Shown: positions 18,072 to 27,979 of the stretch, piece after piece | Position numbering within the stretch: the stretch's first letter is position 1 | How the letters are laid out: the number at the start of each line of letters is the position of its first letter | Source: G965207345 sp965207345 | Lineage (GTDB): Bacteria; Pseudomonadota; Gammaproteobacteria; PS1; Pseudothioglobaceae | Assembly (NCBI GenBank): GCA_965207345.1 | Contig: OZ242280.1 | Span: 186,001-250,000 of the forward strand | Direction: 5' to 3' | Length of the DNA stretch: 64,000 nucleotides | Position numbers and translations under genes: made by a program | Notes under the pieces: model-generated | What the model saw: only the letters and a program-made list of their open reading frames with translations | Database searches by the model: none | What the model was told of the DNA's origin: nothing

Positions 18072-18220
18072 ATGCCTATATACCAACCTTTAAAGTACGC
18101 TTTAGTATTTATTTTGCTTTGTTTTTAATCAGTTACCCTCACGCGCAAAAACTAGAATTATTGTTATTTAAAACCTACAAAGGAGAATATGTTAGCAACT
18201 GGGTAATGAGAAAAAAGTAA
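18072..18220 (+). pseudogene. Remnant of a secreted ATP-dependent DNA ligase (LigE-type), N-terminus
   Basis: A plus-strand frame opens MPIYQPLKYALVFILLCF, a good signal-peptide start, then hits TAA. One frame over, the sense continues PHAQKLELLLFKTYKGEYV and SNWVMRKK before another stop. This resembles the opening of the small bacterial ATP-dependent ligases with signal peptides, where a LMLLxxY...W.xSEKLDG block carries the nucleotidyl lysine. Here the sequence stops at the KK in that place, and no catalytic core remains. The assignment rests on about 45 residues and my recall of the family. Confidence 0.4.
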
Positions 18221-18359
18221 ATTGACTATATTTTCAAAACAACATATTTTTTAAGTTAAATTTTTTTAACCGTCTTTTTTTTAAATACTGCTAATTATTT
18301 TATTTTTGCTGTATTTAGGTTCAATGTGAAAAAATTAAAAAATGTACACTCTCTAAGCG

Positions 18360-21300
18360 ATGATTTATTTCTTTAAAAGCTACACACTATTTAGCGTATC
18401 TAAACGCGAAGTACTGAATCAAAAATTAAAAATATCTAATATTACAGAGCATATTACAAAAATAAATTATCTTTATTTTATTGAAGCAAAAACACTCACT
18501 AAACACAGTAAAACAACGTTAGAAAAATTGCTAAATGCACATTTTTTTAAAACATTAACCAGCAAAAACACACTTATCATCACGCCACGTTTTGGCACAG
18601 TTTCACCTTGGTCATCAAAGGCAATGGATATTTTACATTTATGTGGATTTAATAAGAAATCAAATACAAATTTAGGTCAAGTTAAACGCGCTGAATGTGC
18701 GACACTATATGAATTTAATAAGGCACTTAGTTTGAAAAAAAAGCAAATTATTGCCGGGCATTTGCTTGACAAAATGACTGAAAACTACATTTTGTCTTTA
18801 AAAGAAGTAAATCAATTATTTACACATCTAAAACCAAAATATCTTGCATATATTGATATATTAAATTTAGGAAAAATAGCACTCACTTATGCCAATAAAA
18901 AAATGGGCTTAGCACTACAAGCTGATGAAATAAATTATTTATTTTTGCATTTTAAAAAACTAAATCGTAACCCAACTGATGTTGAATTAATGTCATTTGC
19001 ACAAACAAATTCTGAACATTGTCGGCATAAAATTTTCAATGCTAGCTGGACAATTGATAATCAAAATAAAAGATACTCCCTTTTTGACCTCATTAAAAAA
19101 ACCTATATGAAACGCAAAACTGGTTTGCTTTCGGTTTATAAAGATAATGCAGCAGTAGCGAATGCTTTTATTAGTCATGCTTTTTTTCCAAATAAGAATG
19201 GTAGTTACATGGTAACAAAGGAACACAAAGCTATTTTAATGAAAGTAGAGACACATAATCATCCGACTGCTATCGCACCTTTTTCTGGCGCAGCAACTGG
19301 TGCTGGTGGAGAAATTCGCGATGAAGGTGCAACAGGTAGAGGCTCAATACCTAAGGTTGGTTTATGTGGATTTTCGGTATCTAATTTACATTTACCTGAA
19401 TATCAAAATCCTTGGGAACATGAAGTGAATAAACCAAGTCATATTGCTTCAGCGCTAGATATTATGATTGAAGCGCCTATTGGCGCTGCACGCTATAATA
19501 ATGAATTTGGCCGCCCTAATATTTGCGGTTATTTTCGCAGTTTTGAAATGAAAATATCTAATTTAAAAAACAAAAAATATTTTGAAACACGCGGCTATCA
19601 TAAACCAATTATGCTTGCAGGAGGTCTTGGACATATTCGTAAAACACATATTAAAAAAAATACTATTCCAGATAATGCACTTATTATTGTCCTTGGAGGT
19701 CCTGCAATGCCTATCGGTTTAGGTGGTGGTGCTAGTTCTTCTACTGAAAGCGGCATGCAAAATGAAAAACTTGATTTTGCCTCAGTGCAAAGAGCAAACG
19801 CAGAGATGCAACGACGCGCTCAAGAAGTCATCAATCATTGTACTTATTTAGGCATACAAAATCCAATTATTTCTATTCACGATGTAGGTGCAGGGGGTCT
19901 ATCTAATGCAATACCTGAACTTGTTTATGAAAGTAAAAAAGGAGCACTGCTTGATATTAGATCTATCCCTAGCGATGACGCGCAAATGAGCCCCATGGAA
20001 ATTTGGTGTAACGAAGCGCAAGAACGTTATGTGCTTGTTATTGATAAGAAGAATCTTAAAAAATTTAATGCTATTTGTCAGCGTGAACGCACACCATTTG
20101 CTGTGCTCGGAAAAGCAATTAAGAAAAAACAACTGCTATTAAACGATATTTTATTTAAAAATAAAGTAATTGATATACCTATGTCAGTACTGCTTGGAAA
20201 ATTAGCAAAAAAACATAGAAATACTAAACGCACTCACTTGGTTGTAAGTCATTTTAATACACAACATATTGAACTAAAAGAAGCAGTAAAACGTATTTTA
20301 AGTTTGCCAAGTGTAGCAAGTAAGCATTTTTTAATTACTATCAGTGACAGAAGTGTTGGCGGACTAGTTGCGCGTGATCAGATGGTAGGTGGGTATCAAG
20401 TTGGTGTGGCAGATTGCGCGATTTCACTTGCAGATTATGAACATTTTCATGGTGAAGCAATGGCAATTGGTGAGAAATCTCCACTTACACTTTATGCACC
20501 TGAAGCAGCAGCAAGAATGACAATTGGCGAAGCATTAACTAATTTACTGGGTGTTTATATTGAATATTTAACTGATATTAATTTGAGCGCTAATTGGATG
20601 TGCGCTGCAAACCACAAAGATGAAGATGCAAAACTTTATGCAGCAGTTAAAGCTGCTAGTACGTTATGCACACAACTTGGGCTCGTCATTCCAGTTGGCA
20701 AAGATTCACTTTCCATGAAGACTACTTGGCAAAATAAACTGGGAAAACAAACAGTAATAGCACCTCTTTCTTTAGTTATTAGCGCATTTAGCAAAGTTAG
20801 AGATGTGCGTTTGCAAAAAACACCTGTGCTTAATTTAGATGTATCAAGCCGTTTATATTTAATTGATTTAGGTCAGGGAAAAATGCGCTTAGGTGCGTCA
20901 GCACTTAGCCAAGTATTCAATAGCACGCAAGGCGTTATTCCTGATATGGATGATGTTGCTTGTTTTATATCTTTCTTTAACCTCATAAACGATTTAAACA
21001 AAAATGAACTTATTTTAAGTTATCACGACCGATCAGATGGCGGAGTTTTTGTTACCTTATGCGAAATGGCCTTTGCTACACGTGTTGGCTTAGATATTAA
21101 AATTAATAGCGATGATTTAATTGCTCATCTTTTTAACGAAGAATTAGGTTGCATCGTACAAATTGCAGATTGCAATCTTGAAGCAGTTAAAGAAAAATTA
21201 ACACAGGCAAACATAGCACATATCACACAAGAAATTGCGTGTATAAACAAAAATGATACGATTAACATTTATCATAATGGTCAAAAAAAATTTGCTGAAA

Positions 21301-22280
21301 CACGTATTGTTTTGGAGAAATTATGGTCATATACTTCCTATCAAATCGCTAAAATGCGTGATAACCCTGTCTGTGCTCAAGCAGAATTAGATAATATTGC
21401 CAATGTAAAAAAAGCCTTACCAATTGTCAGTGATTTTGAAACTGGCGAAAAAATGCTCGCATCTTATAGCAAAAAAATGAGCGCGCATAAAAAAATAAAT
21501 AAACACTATGTCAAGCGCAACATTCGCCCTAAAGTTGCAATTTTGCGCGAGCAAGGCATTAATGGCCATATTGAAATGGCAGCTGCTTTTTATAGAGCAC
21601 GTTTTGATGCGATAGATGTACATATGAGTGATTTATTAAATGGGCTTGTTGATTTAAAAGATTTTAAAGGTGTTGTTGCATGTGGTGGTTTTTCTTATGG
21701 CGATGTATTAGGTGCAGGTAGAGGCTGGGCAAATACGATTTTATTACACGAAAAAACTAAAATAATGTTTCAAACTTTTTTTAATCGTGATGATTCATTT
21801 ACACTTGGAGTTTGTAATGGTTGCCAGATGCTCACATATTTGAGAGAAATTATCCCTGGCAGTAGTCATTTTCCTAGCTTTAACCCAAATCTATCACAAC
21901 AGTTTGAAGCACGCTTTTCTGCAGTTAAAATTCTAAAATCTCCTTCTATTTTCTTTCACGATATGGGGGATGCACTGCTACCAATTACAATTGCACACTG
22001 TGAAGGACGCACAGAATTTAAGCAAACATATATGCCAAAATATAACACTCTTTGTTATGTAGATAATACAGGTAAGATTACAAAACGTTACCCTTTTAAT
22101 CCAAATGGTTCAGCACATGGGGTTGCAGGCGTTACTAGCGAAAATGGACAAGTTAGTATTATGATGCCACATCCTGAGCGCGTTTATCGTAGTGTACAAA
22201 ATTCGTATCATCCTAAACACTGGCGCGAATTATCGCCCTGGTTTAGAATGTTTGTAAATGCAAGATTGTGGATAGATTAA
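18360..22280 (+). CDS. purL: Phosphoribosylformylglycinamidine synthase
   Basis: 1306 residues, the large single-chain PurL of proteobacteria (usual length about 1290-1310). It converts FGAR, glutamine and ATP to FGAM in purine synthesis. Seen: FAQTNSEHCRHKIFN near 215, ETHNHPTAIAPFSGAATGAGG (the ATP/substrate loop), HDVGAGGLSNA, VGKDSLSM, and a C-terminal class I glutamine amidotransferase with VCNGCQM (nucleophile Cys) and MPHPERVYR. The start at 18360 gives the expected N-terminus; a poorly conserved Lys/Asn-rich first 200 residues is normal for this AT-rich genome. Monocistronic by context. Confidence 0.97.
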   Translation: MIYFFKSYTLFSVSKREVLNQKLKISNITEHITKINYLYFIEAKTLTKHSKTTLEKLLNAHFFKTLTSKNTLIITPRFGTVSPWSSKAMDILHLCGFNKKSNTNLGQVKRAECATLYEFNKALSLKKKQIIAGHLLDKMTENYILSLKEVNQLFTHLKPKYLAYIDILNLGKIALTYANKKMGLALQADEINYLFLHFKKLNRNPTDVELMSFAQTNSEHCRHKIFNASWTIDNQNKRYSLFDLIKKTYMKRKTGLLSVYKDNAAVANAFISHAFFPNKNGSYMVTKEHKAILMKVETHNHPTAIAPFSGAATGAGGEIRDEGATGRGSIPKVGLCGFSVSNLHLPEYQNPWEHEVNKPSHIASALDIMIEAPIGAARYNNEFGRPNICGYFRSFEMKISNLKNKKYFETRGYHKPIMLAGGLGHIRKTHIKKNTIPDNALIIVLGGPAMPIGLGGGASSSTESGMQNEKLDFASVQRANAEMQRRAQEVINHCTYLGIQNPIISIHDVGAGGLSNAIPELVYESKKGALLDIRSIPSDDAQMSPMEIWCNEAQERYVLVIDKKNLKKFNAICQRERTPFAVLGKAIKKKQLLLNDILFKNKVIDIPMSVLLGKLAKKHRNTKRTHLVVSHFNTQHIELKEAVKRILSLPSVASKHFLITISDRSVGGLVARDQMVGGYQVGVADCAISLADYEHFHGEAMAIGEKSPLTLYAPEAAARMTIGEALTNLLGVYIEYLTDINLSANWMCAANHKDEDAKLYAAVKAASTLCTQLGLVIPVGKDSLSMKTTWQNKLGKQTVIAPLSLVISAFSKVRDVRLQKTPVLNLDVSSRLYLIDLGQGKMRLGASALSQVFNSTQGVIPDMDDVACFISFFNLINDLNKNELILSYHDRSDGGVFVTLCEMAFATRVGLDIKINSDDLIAHLFNEELGCIVQIADCNLEAVKEKLTQANIAHITQEIACINKNDTINIYHNGQKKFAETRIVLEKLWSYTSYQIAKMRDNPVCAQAELDNIANVKKALPIVSDFETGEKMLASYSKKMSAHKKINKHYVKRNIRPKVAILREQGINGHIEMAAAFYRARFDAIDVHMSDLLNGLVDLKDFKGVVACGGFSYGDVLGAGRGWANTILLHEKTKIMFQTFFNRDDSFTLGVCNGCQMLTYLREIIPGSSHFPSFNPNLSQQFEARFSAVKILKSPSIFFHDMGDALLPITIAHCEGRTEFKQTYMPKYNTLCYVDNTGKITKRYPFNPNGSAHGVAGVTSENGQVSIMMPHPERVYRSVQNSYHPKHWRELSPWFRMFVNARLWID

Positions 22281-22327
22281 CCCAGAAAAATAAAGCACAT
22301 TACTAATCATAAGTAAAAATAATACTG

Positions 22328-23014
22328 GTGAATCAGCTAACAAATTATCATCTTGTGCGCACTAAACGCAAAACATTAGGCATAGAAATTAATGATTTTG
22401 GTGAGTTAATTATCCGTAGTCCAGAAAATCTATCAAAAACAAAAATTAAACAATTAGTGCATCAAAAAACAAAATGGATTAATAAAAAGCAAAACGAATT
22501 AAAAAAACAAAATCGCAGAAGGCGCCTTTTTCAAACAGGTGAAACATTTTTATATTTAGGAAAGCCTTATATGCTTAAAATCAGTCAGACACAAAGGTTA
22601 CCACTTATTTTTAATAATAAATATTTCAGCTTAAAGACAAGTGAGATAACAAATGCAAATGCTATTTTCCATTGTTGGTATAAACTAAATTTTGCAACGC
22701 TTGCACTTCCTAGAATAAGACAAAAAATACAAAAGCAGCAATTTTCAATGCAACATCTAAATATTCGTTATGCAAAAACACGTTGGGGATCGTGTAGCCC
22801 AGAAAATAATATTATGCTTAATTATTTGCTGTTAATGTCGCCCATTGAAGTGATTGATTATGTTATAAGTCATGAGCTGTGCCACACAGTTTATAAAAAC
22901 CATGCTCCTGTTTTTTGGCAATTACTTAAAAGCATCATGCCACATTACAAAAACCAGCAAACTTGGCTTAAAGAAAATGCTTATAAATTGCAGTTAGAAT
23001 GGCTGGTTTCTTAA
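22328..23014 (+). CDS. YgjP-like metallopeptidase-domain protein (DUF45)
   Basis: 228 residues from GTG 22328. The C-terminal half has TRWGSCSPENNIMLNYLL and VIDYVISHELCHTVYKNHAPVFW: HELCH is the HExxH zinc site with a third His ligand downstream, the layout of the M48-related YgjP/DUF45 family. The family has been linked to restriction loci in some genomes and is a stand-alone protein in others; no substrate is known. It lies 47 bases after purL. Confidence 0.85.
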   Translation: MNQLTNYHLVRTKRKTLGIEINDFGELIIRSPENLSKTKIKQLVHQKTKWINKKQNELKKQNRRRRLFQTGETFLYLGKPYMLKISQTQRLPLIFNNKYFSLKTSEITNANAIFHCWYKLNFATLALPRIRQKIQKQQFSMQHLNIRYAKTRWGSCSPENNIMLNYLLLMSPIEVIDYVISHELCHTVYKNHAPVFWQLLKSIMPHYKNQQTWLKENAYKLQLEWLVS

Positions 23015-23015
23015 A

Positions 23016-23080
23016 AAATAAGGGGCAGGCTACTTTTACTGTTCCTTTATTCAATTAAAAGGGTAGCATTCCCTTTATTT
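23016..23080. repeat. Imperfect inverted repeat, possible bidirectional terminator
   Basis: Arms of 18 bases, 23016-23033 (AAATAAGGGGCAGGCTAC) and 23063-23080 (GTAGCATTCCCTTTATTT), pair over most of their length with a few mismatches around a 29-base loop. It sits between the convergent ygjP gene and the small membrane protein gene. A terminator for both is the simplest reading; it could also mark the edge of the accessory insert at 23.1-23.9 kb. Confidence 0.45.
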
Positions 23081-23096
23081 ATTGAGCGTAGCGATG

Positions 23097-23435
23097 TCAA
23101 CTTGAGCGGTTTATTATAGCTTTTTTAACTTTTCGTTTATACATCCAATAACCGATTAATCCCGGAATTATGAAAAGAATAAAAAACACGCTTTTTAACA
23201 CTACTTGACCAAGAACATCACTTTTTTCAATGTTAATCAGCGGCGTTGAAAGCACGACTACTATCATAAGACCTATCCAAAATGCCAAGAACCATCTTGG
23301 CCTTTTCTCAATTTTGGTGGGCTTTTTGAATGGGTAAGTTTTGTTCGCGATAAAACGAAAAACCAACCATCCAATGAAAAATGGGACAACTGTTCTAACA
23401 GCCCCGAGTATTACCACATCTAATGGGTCATACAT
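23097..23435 (-). CDS. Small three-helix membrane protein, unknown function
   Basis: 112 residues with three hydrophobic segments at about 6-30 (VVILGAVRTVVPFFIGWLVF), 48-66 (WFLAFWIGLMIVVVLST) and 80-98 (VLKSVFFILFIIPGLIGYW), then a basic tail (MYKRKVKKAI), which suggests the C-terminus lies in the cytoplasm. A ribosome binding site (AGGAGA) precedes the ATG at 23435. I do not recognise the family. It is part of a small insert between two core genes, next to the broken GIY-YIG gene. Confidence 0.6.
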   Translation of the reverse strand: MYDPLDVVILGAVRTVVPFFIGWLVFRFIANKTYPFKKPTKIEKRPRWFLAFWIGLMIVVVLSTPLINIEKSDVLGQVVLKSVFFILFIIPGLIGYWMYKRKVKKAIINRSS

Positions 23436-23514
23436 ATTTTTCTCCTATGAGCTATAATTATTAATAGATTGCTTAATATACCCAACTATTAATAATCAGT
23501 CTTGTGATTTTAGC

Positions 23515-23768
23515 TCAATATCGCTGGAGTGATTTGTTATGTAGTTTTAGGGACCTACAGTCTTTCAGTGTTTTTCTTTGTTTTTCTTCCCATTTGAAGC
23601 CAGCTTCACGAGTGGTGCGATGACCAACCTGCTTAATATGAACCCCATTGCCATAATGTTGTTGATGCTCATATTCACGGCGTTGTAAGTCATTAGTAAT
23701 ACCTGTATGTAAGATTTTATTACCTTCTTTTATCAGTGATATTTATAAGTATCTCTATTGCTAGCCAT
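23515..23768 (-). pseudogene. GIY-YIG family protein, frameshifted
   Basis: Starts MASNRDTYKYH at 23768, then a TGA; one base is missing here. In the shifted frame it continues IKEGNKILHTGITNDLQRRE, then YEHQQHYGNGVHIKQVGHRT and ends after LKDCRSLKLHNKSLQRY. The order (GxKI.HxGITNDLxRRExEH) matches small stand-alone GIY-YIG domain proteins, with the conserved Arg and Glu of the nuclease present. Its ATG overlaps the stop of the 60-codon gene upstream. The N-terminus is shared with the stub at 3477-3575, so two copies of this family have decayed in this window. Confidence 0.7.
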
Positions 23769-23943
23769 TATTATTCTCCTTTGCCAGGTTACTCAATTTA
23801 ATACAATATTTTGCAAACTTTTCAAATTTAAGTTCTGCACGTTCTTTCTTTTCACCTATTATAGTAATTATACCTTGATAATAGCGATGTTCTGCTTCAC
23901 TAGGTTTTTCACTGATGTCCTCACTATAATAATAGTCTGTCAT
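23761..23943 (-). CDS. 60-residue hypothetical protein upstream of the GIY-YIG remnant
   Basis: Start chosen at ATG 23943 (MTDYYYSEDISEKPSEAEHR); a longer frame is open upstream but would run over the start of rlmE on the other strand. The protein is acidic at the front and ends in a Lys/Glu-rich helix (EKKERAELKFEKFAKYC). Its TAG overlaps the first codons of the GIY-YIG gene, so the pair was translationally coupled. I do not recognise it; a small partner protein of the GIY-YIG gene is possible. Confidence 0.45.
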   Translation of the reverse strand: MTDYYYSEDISEKPSEAEHRYYQGIITIIGEKKERAELKFEKFAKYCIKLSNLAKENNNG

Positions 23944-23985
23944 CTTTAAACTATTTATATTTAATAAATTGGGTAAAATGCCTTT

Positions 23986-24609
23986 ATGAAAAAAAAGACC
24001 AGTAGCAAACGTTGGCTTTTTGAGCATCAAAATGATATTTTTGTAAAACAAGCAAGGCAAATAGGCTGGCGTTCACGGGCAGTTTATAAATTACTAGAAA
24101 TTATTCAAAAAGACAACTTAATTAAAACAGGTAATTTTGTGCTTGACTTAGGCGCAGCACCTGGTAGCTGGTCACAGCTTGCCATCAAAAAAGTTGGTAA
24201 TACAGGGCGTGTTGTCGCAAATGATATATTTCCTATAAAAGCAATTGATGGTGTTGATTTTATTCAAGGTAATTTTTGCGAACCAGCAGTTCACCAAAAA
24301 ATTTTAGTCGCGCTTCAAGCGAGAAAGTTTGATGTTGTGCTTTCTGATATGGCACCAAATATGAGTGGTCACCTTTCGGTTGATATACCCAAAATAATGA
24401 CTTTAAGCAAATTAGCACTTGATATGGCAAGTAAAATACTAAATAAAAAAGGCTACTGCCTAGTGAAAATTTTTCAAGGTGAGGGATTTGATGATTTACT
24501 TGTACATTGCCGACAAAAATTTAAATATCTATGTTTTAGAAAACCAAAAGCATCAAAAGCTAAAAGCCGCGAAATGTATTTATTAGCAAGTGTTTTAAAA
24601 GAAAAATAG
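23986..24609 (+). CDS. rlmE: 23S rRNA 2'-O-methyltransferase (FtsJ/RrmJ)
   Basis: 207 residues. Methylates U2552 in the A loop of 23S rRNA late in 50S assembly. Seen: WRSRAVYKLLEI with the first catalytic Lys, SAM loop VLDLGAAPGSWSQ, LSDMAPNMSG with the catalytic Asp, and LVKIFQGEG with the second Lys; the fourth residue (Glu) is in SREMYL. Length is standard. Start ATG 23986, giving MKKKTSSKRWLFEH. No ftsH follows it, unlike the Escherichia coli order. Confidence 0.95.
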   Translation: MKKKTSSKRWLFEHQNDIFVKQARQIGWRSRAVYKLLEIIQKDNLIKTGNFVLDLGAAPGSWSQLAIKKVGNTGRVVANDIFPIKAIDGVDFIQGNFCEPAVHQKILVALQARKFDVVLSDMAPNMSGHLSVDIPKIMTLSKLALDMASKILNKKGYCLVKIFQGEGFDDLLVHCRQKFKYLCFRKPKASKAKSREMYLLASVLKEK

Positions 24610-24737
24610 CGGGTTCTACACTATCTTTTTTTGATGATCAATATTTCTACTACAATAAAAAATAATAAATGCTTATTTTAATGTATCGTAACTTGGTCCA
24701 AATTGCGCTTTAATTTTAGATTATTATTTAGATATTT

Positions 24738-25709
24738 ATGAATGATTTTAACACTATACAAAAAGATTTACGCAAAGATATTGATGCGCTTAACTGCACC
24801 ATTTATCGCACCTTGATATCAGATGTTGCACTTATTAATCAAATTAGTCAATATATTGTCCATGCAGGTGGCAAACGTTTGCGCCCGATTATTCTAATAC
24901 TCGTTGCTAAATCACTAAACTATACGGGTGATAAGCATTATTTGCTTGCTGCAATTATTGAATTTATTCACACTGCAACGCTTTTACACGATGATGTGGT
25001 GGACCGAGCAAATATCAGACGCGCTCAGATGAGTGCAAATAAAAAATGGGGCAATTCTGCGAGTGTACTCACAGGAGATTTTTTGTATTCGAGAGCATTT
25101 GAGATGATGGTTGAAATAGACTCTATGCGTGTAATGGCAATACTTGCTAAGACAACGAACATCATAGCTGAAGGAGAGGTTTTACAACTTCTTAATCGTC
25201 AAAATACTAAATTAGACAAAAGCTCATATTTTCGCATCATTGAAAATAAAACTGCATATTTATTTGCAGCGGCTGCGCAACTTGGTGCAATTATTGCGCA
25301 ATCAGAACCTGACACGGAAAAAGCACTTAAAATATATGGTTTAAATTTAGGAAATGCCTTTCAAATTATTGATGATGTGCTAGATTATAAGGCAAATACT
25401 AAAATACTAGGAAAAGAAATTGGCCATGATTTAAGCGAGGGGAAAACTACCCTACCTATGATTTATGCCCTAGAATACGCCACAGAAAAAGATCGTAAAT
25501 TCCTCATACACGCACTTGAAAATTCTGATACCAGAAATATAGAGAAAATTATTAATATCTTAGATAAAACCACTGCGTTTGATAATACTGTAAATCAAGC
25601 CAAAATATGTGCCAAAAAAGCAGCAGATGCGATTCAAAATTTAGAAAATAACAAATTTAAAACTATGCTTTTAGCACTCACTGATTTAGTAATTAAACGT
25701 CTTTTATAA
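24738..25709 (+). CDS. ispB: Polyprenyl diphosphate synthase (octaprenyl type)
   Basis: 323 residues of the trans-isoprenyl diphosphate synthase fold. First Asp-rich motif LLHDDVVDRANIRR near 84-97, second FQIIDDVLDYKAN, plus GGKRLRPIIL near residue 45. Makes the polyprenyl side chain of ubiquinone. Chain length is set by residues before the first motif and cannot be read with certainty; IspB (C40) is the usual gammaproteobacterial enzyme of this size. Pairs functionally with the ubiH-like gene. Confidence 0.92.
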   Translation: MNDFNTIQKDLRKDIDALNCTIYRTLISDVALINQISQYIVHAGGKRLRPIILILVAKSLNYTGDKHYLLAAIIEFIHTATLLHDDVVDRANIRRAQMSANKKWGNSASVLTGDFLYSRAFEMMVEIDSMRVMAILAKTTNIIAEGEVLQLLNRQNTKLDKSSYFRIIENKTAYLFAAAAQLGAIIAQSEPDTEKALKIYGLNLGNAFQIIDDVLDYKANTKILGKEIGHDLSEGKTTLPMIYALEYATEKDRKFLIHALENSDTRNIEKIINILDKTTAFDNTVNQAKICAKKAADAIQNLENNKFKTMLLALTDLVIKRLL

Positions 25710-25800
25710 TGTTTTAGCTTAGCAGTTTTAAGCTATGTTATTCTTTTAGATACTATGATTTTCTTAGCTTATCGTTTCTTTAAATAATTTTTTAAAATCA

Positions 25801-27882
25801 ATGATGTCCAATCAAAAACTTAATTTTCAGAAAAGCTATCAAAACACAATTCAACATGCATTTGATGCCATTAAAAAAAATATGCCAAATTTTACAGTGC
25901 GTTTCGCACAAAACAAAATGATTGCTGAAATTTCAAAAACACTGTCTGGGGAATGTAAAAAAAATATTATTTGCATTGAAGCACCAACTGGTGTAGGCAA
26001 AACTCTGGCCTATTTAATCAGCGCAATTATTATTGCTAAAATGTTGAAAAAAAAACTCATTATTTCCAGCACAACAATTGCACTACAAGAACAATTAATT
26101 TATAAAGATTTAGCTGATGTAGGCAAATATAGTCTACTTGATTTTAGTTATGGACTCGTTAAGGGGAGAAATCGTTATGTTTGCTTACGTAACTTAAATC
26201 ATCTGGCAAACAATAATTATCAAGATACATTATTTGATGCACTCTTAGGAGATGAAAGAATTAATAAAGCACAGCAAAAAACATTGGCACGTTTAGAAAA
26301 AAAATATCAAAATAAAACTTGGGATGGTGAATATGATACACTCAGCAAACCGCTTAATCAAAAACTCTGGACCTACATTCAAGCAAGCCATCATACTTGT
26401 GATGCAAAGGCATGCGATTTTTACCAAAATTGCTGTTTTTTTAATACACGTAGGCAGTTGTATCATCAAGACGTACTAGTTGCTAATCACGACTTGGTAC
26501 TCGCAGATTTAATGAATAATACAAATACTTTGGGTGAGCCAGAAGATAATATTTATATTTTTGATGAAGCACATCATCTTGCAACCAAAGCGCGCACTCA
26601 TTTCTCCCATTGTATTAGTTTAAATACCATAGAAAATGAATTTAAAAAAATATTAAAGCTTATAATAGACATGGTGCAGTATTCTAGGGGAAAAAATGCG
26701 CGCATCAGCGAATTTAGTGCTGAATTTTCTAAATTCTCTGAGAGTAAAAACGAATTATTTGACGCATTAAAAAGGCGCATATTTGAAGCAGATATCTTAT
26801 TATTCAATCTCGGTGTAATTGATGAAGAATATCGTCTGTTAAGCGAAAAATTATATACGCATGTTCAAATACTTTTTGATATATTTGAGAGTTGCAATGT
26901 ATATTTTCTTGAGAATGCTAAAACACAAAAATTAACAACAAAAATATTAGAGGCTATAAAAATAAGAATTAGTCTAGCAAATCATTATAAAACGCGTTTG
27001 TATACACTGCTTAATGATACACTCAAAAATGATAAAAACACAGATATGCCAATGTCACGCTGGGTGGAGGAGGGAGTAACAAATAAAAAAACCCGCGATT
27101 ATCTCTTGCACGTAGCAAAAATTGACATTGCACCTGACTTAAAAAAGATGCTTTGGTCGAAATGCTACGGCGCTCTTCTCACTTCAGCAACACTTACAAC
27201 ACTTGGAAATTTTGAACGATTTAACACACAACTAGGTCTAAACAAATATATTAGCCACTATGTACGCCTTGCTTCTCCTTTTAATTATAAAGCCAATTTT
27301 ATTGTTGCAAATTTAAAATTAACGCCACATGGTTCTGATGACCTAGACGTAGCACTAAGCAAAGAACTGATAGCACGCCTTAATACCAAAACTGGAACCT
27401 TAGTTTTATTCACCGCACGTAAACAAATGCTTAGTGTTGCGCGTCATATAGCGGATAAAATTAACTGCTCTCTTTTATGTCAAGACAAATACGCAAAACA
27501 TATTATTTTAAAAAAACATAAAACTTTGCGTGATAAGGGAAAGGGTAGTATTATCTTTGGCTTAGATAGTTTTTACGAAGGGGTTGATTTACGCGGTGAT
27601 TATCTGACACATATTATAATTACTAAATTGCGTTTTAATGTGCCAAACTCGCCACTAGAAAAAACTACACAACACTACTTAGAATCTAAAGGGCGTAACG
27701 CTTTTTTAGAAATCAGCCTGCCTGATGCAGCATTAAAATTGATTCAAGCCTGCGGTCGCTTAATTAGAAGTGAGAATGATCGTGGTAAAATTACCCTATT
27801 TGATAGACGTATTGTTAATAAATCCTATGGTAAAAAATTGCTGCTACACCTGAACAATTTTCATGTTATCATTGAGCCCTAA
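25801..27882 (+). CDS. dinG: DinG/Rad3-family ATP-dependent DNA helicase
   Basis: 693 residues. Walker A APTGVGKTLAYL near 61-72, DEAHH box (FDEAHHLATKA), and between them four cysteines (CLRN..., CDAKACDFYQNCCFF) placed as the 4Fe-4S ligands of XPD-like helicases. Motif VI is represented by QACGRLIRSENDRGKI. DinG unwinds DNA and R-loops in a 5'-3' direction. Start at ATG 25801 (MMSN). It is not fused to a nuclease domain. Confidence 0.9.
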   Translation: MMSNQKLNFQKSYQNTIQHAFDAIKKNMPNFTVRFAQNKMIAEISKTLSGECKKNIICIEAPTGVGKTLAYLISAIIIAKMLKKKLIISSTTIALQEQLIYKDLADVGKYSLLDFSYGLVKGRNRYVCLRNLNHLANNNYQDTLFDALLGDERINKAQQKTLARLEKKYQNKTWDGEYDTLSKPLNQKLWTYIQASHHTCDAKACDFYQNCCFFNTRRQLYHQDVLVANHDLVLADLMNNTNTLGEPEDNIYIFDEAHHLATKARTHFSHCISLNTIENEFKKILKLIIDMVQYSRGKNARISEFSAEFSKFSESKNELFDALKRRIFEADILLFNLGVIDEEYRLLSEKLYTHVQILFDIFESCNVYFLENAKTQKLTTKILEAIKIRISLANHYKTRLYTLLNDTLKNDKNTDMPMSRWVEEGVTNKKTRDYLLHVAKIDIAPDLKKMLWSKCYGALLTSATLTTLGNFERFNTQLGLNKYISHYVRLASPFNYKANFIVANLKLTPHGSDDLDVALSKELIARLNTKTGTLVLFTARKQMLSVARHIADKINCSLLCQDKYAKHIILKKHKTLRDKGKGSIIFGLDSFYEGVDLRGDYLTHIIITKLRFNVPNSPLEKTTQHYLESKGRNAFLEISLPDAALKLIQACGRLIRSENDRGKITLFDRRIVNKSYGKKLLLHLNNFHVIIEP

Positions 27883-27979
27883 CTTTCAAAGAATAAGTTA
27901 CTATTTTTAAAACAAAACTGTGCTGTGATTCTTTAATCTAGTAAAAATTATTCTTTTATAAACCAAAACAAAAATAGAT

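Noticed and set aside
17772..18359. Cobalamin or SAM riboswitch in front of metE, or a purine riboswitch in front of purL
   Set aside because: No conserved boxes were recognised; the AT-rich sequence gives many weak hairpins.
23944..24060. N-terminal extension of the 60-residue gene (extra 39 residues)
   Set aside because: It would overlap the start of rlmE on the other strand; MTDYYY at 23943 is the better start.
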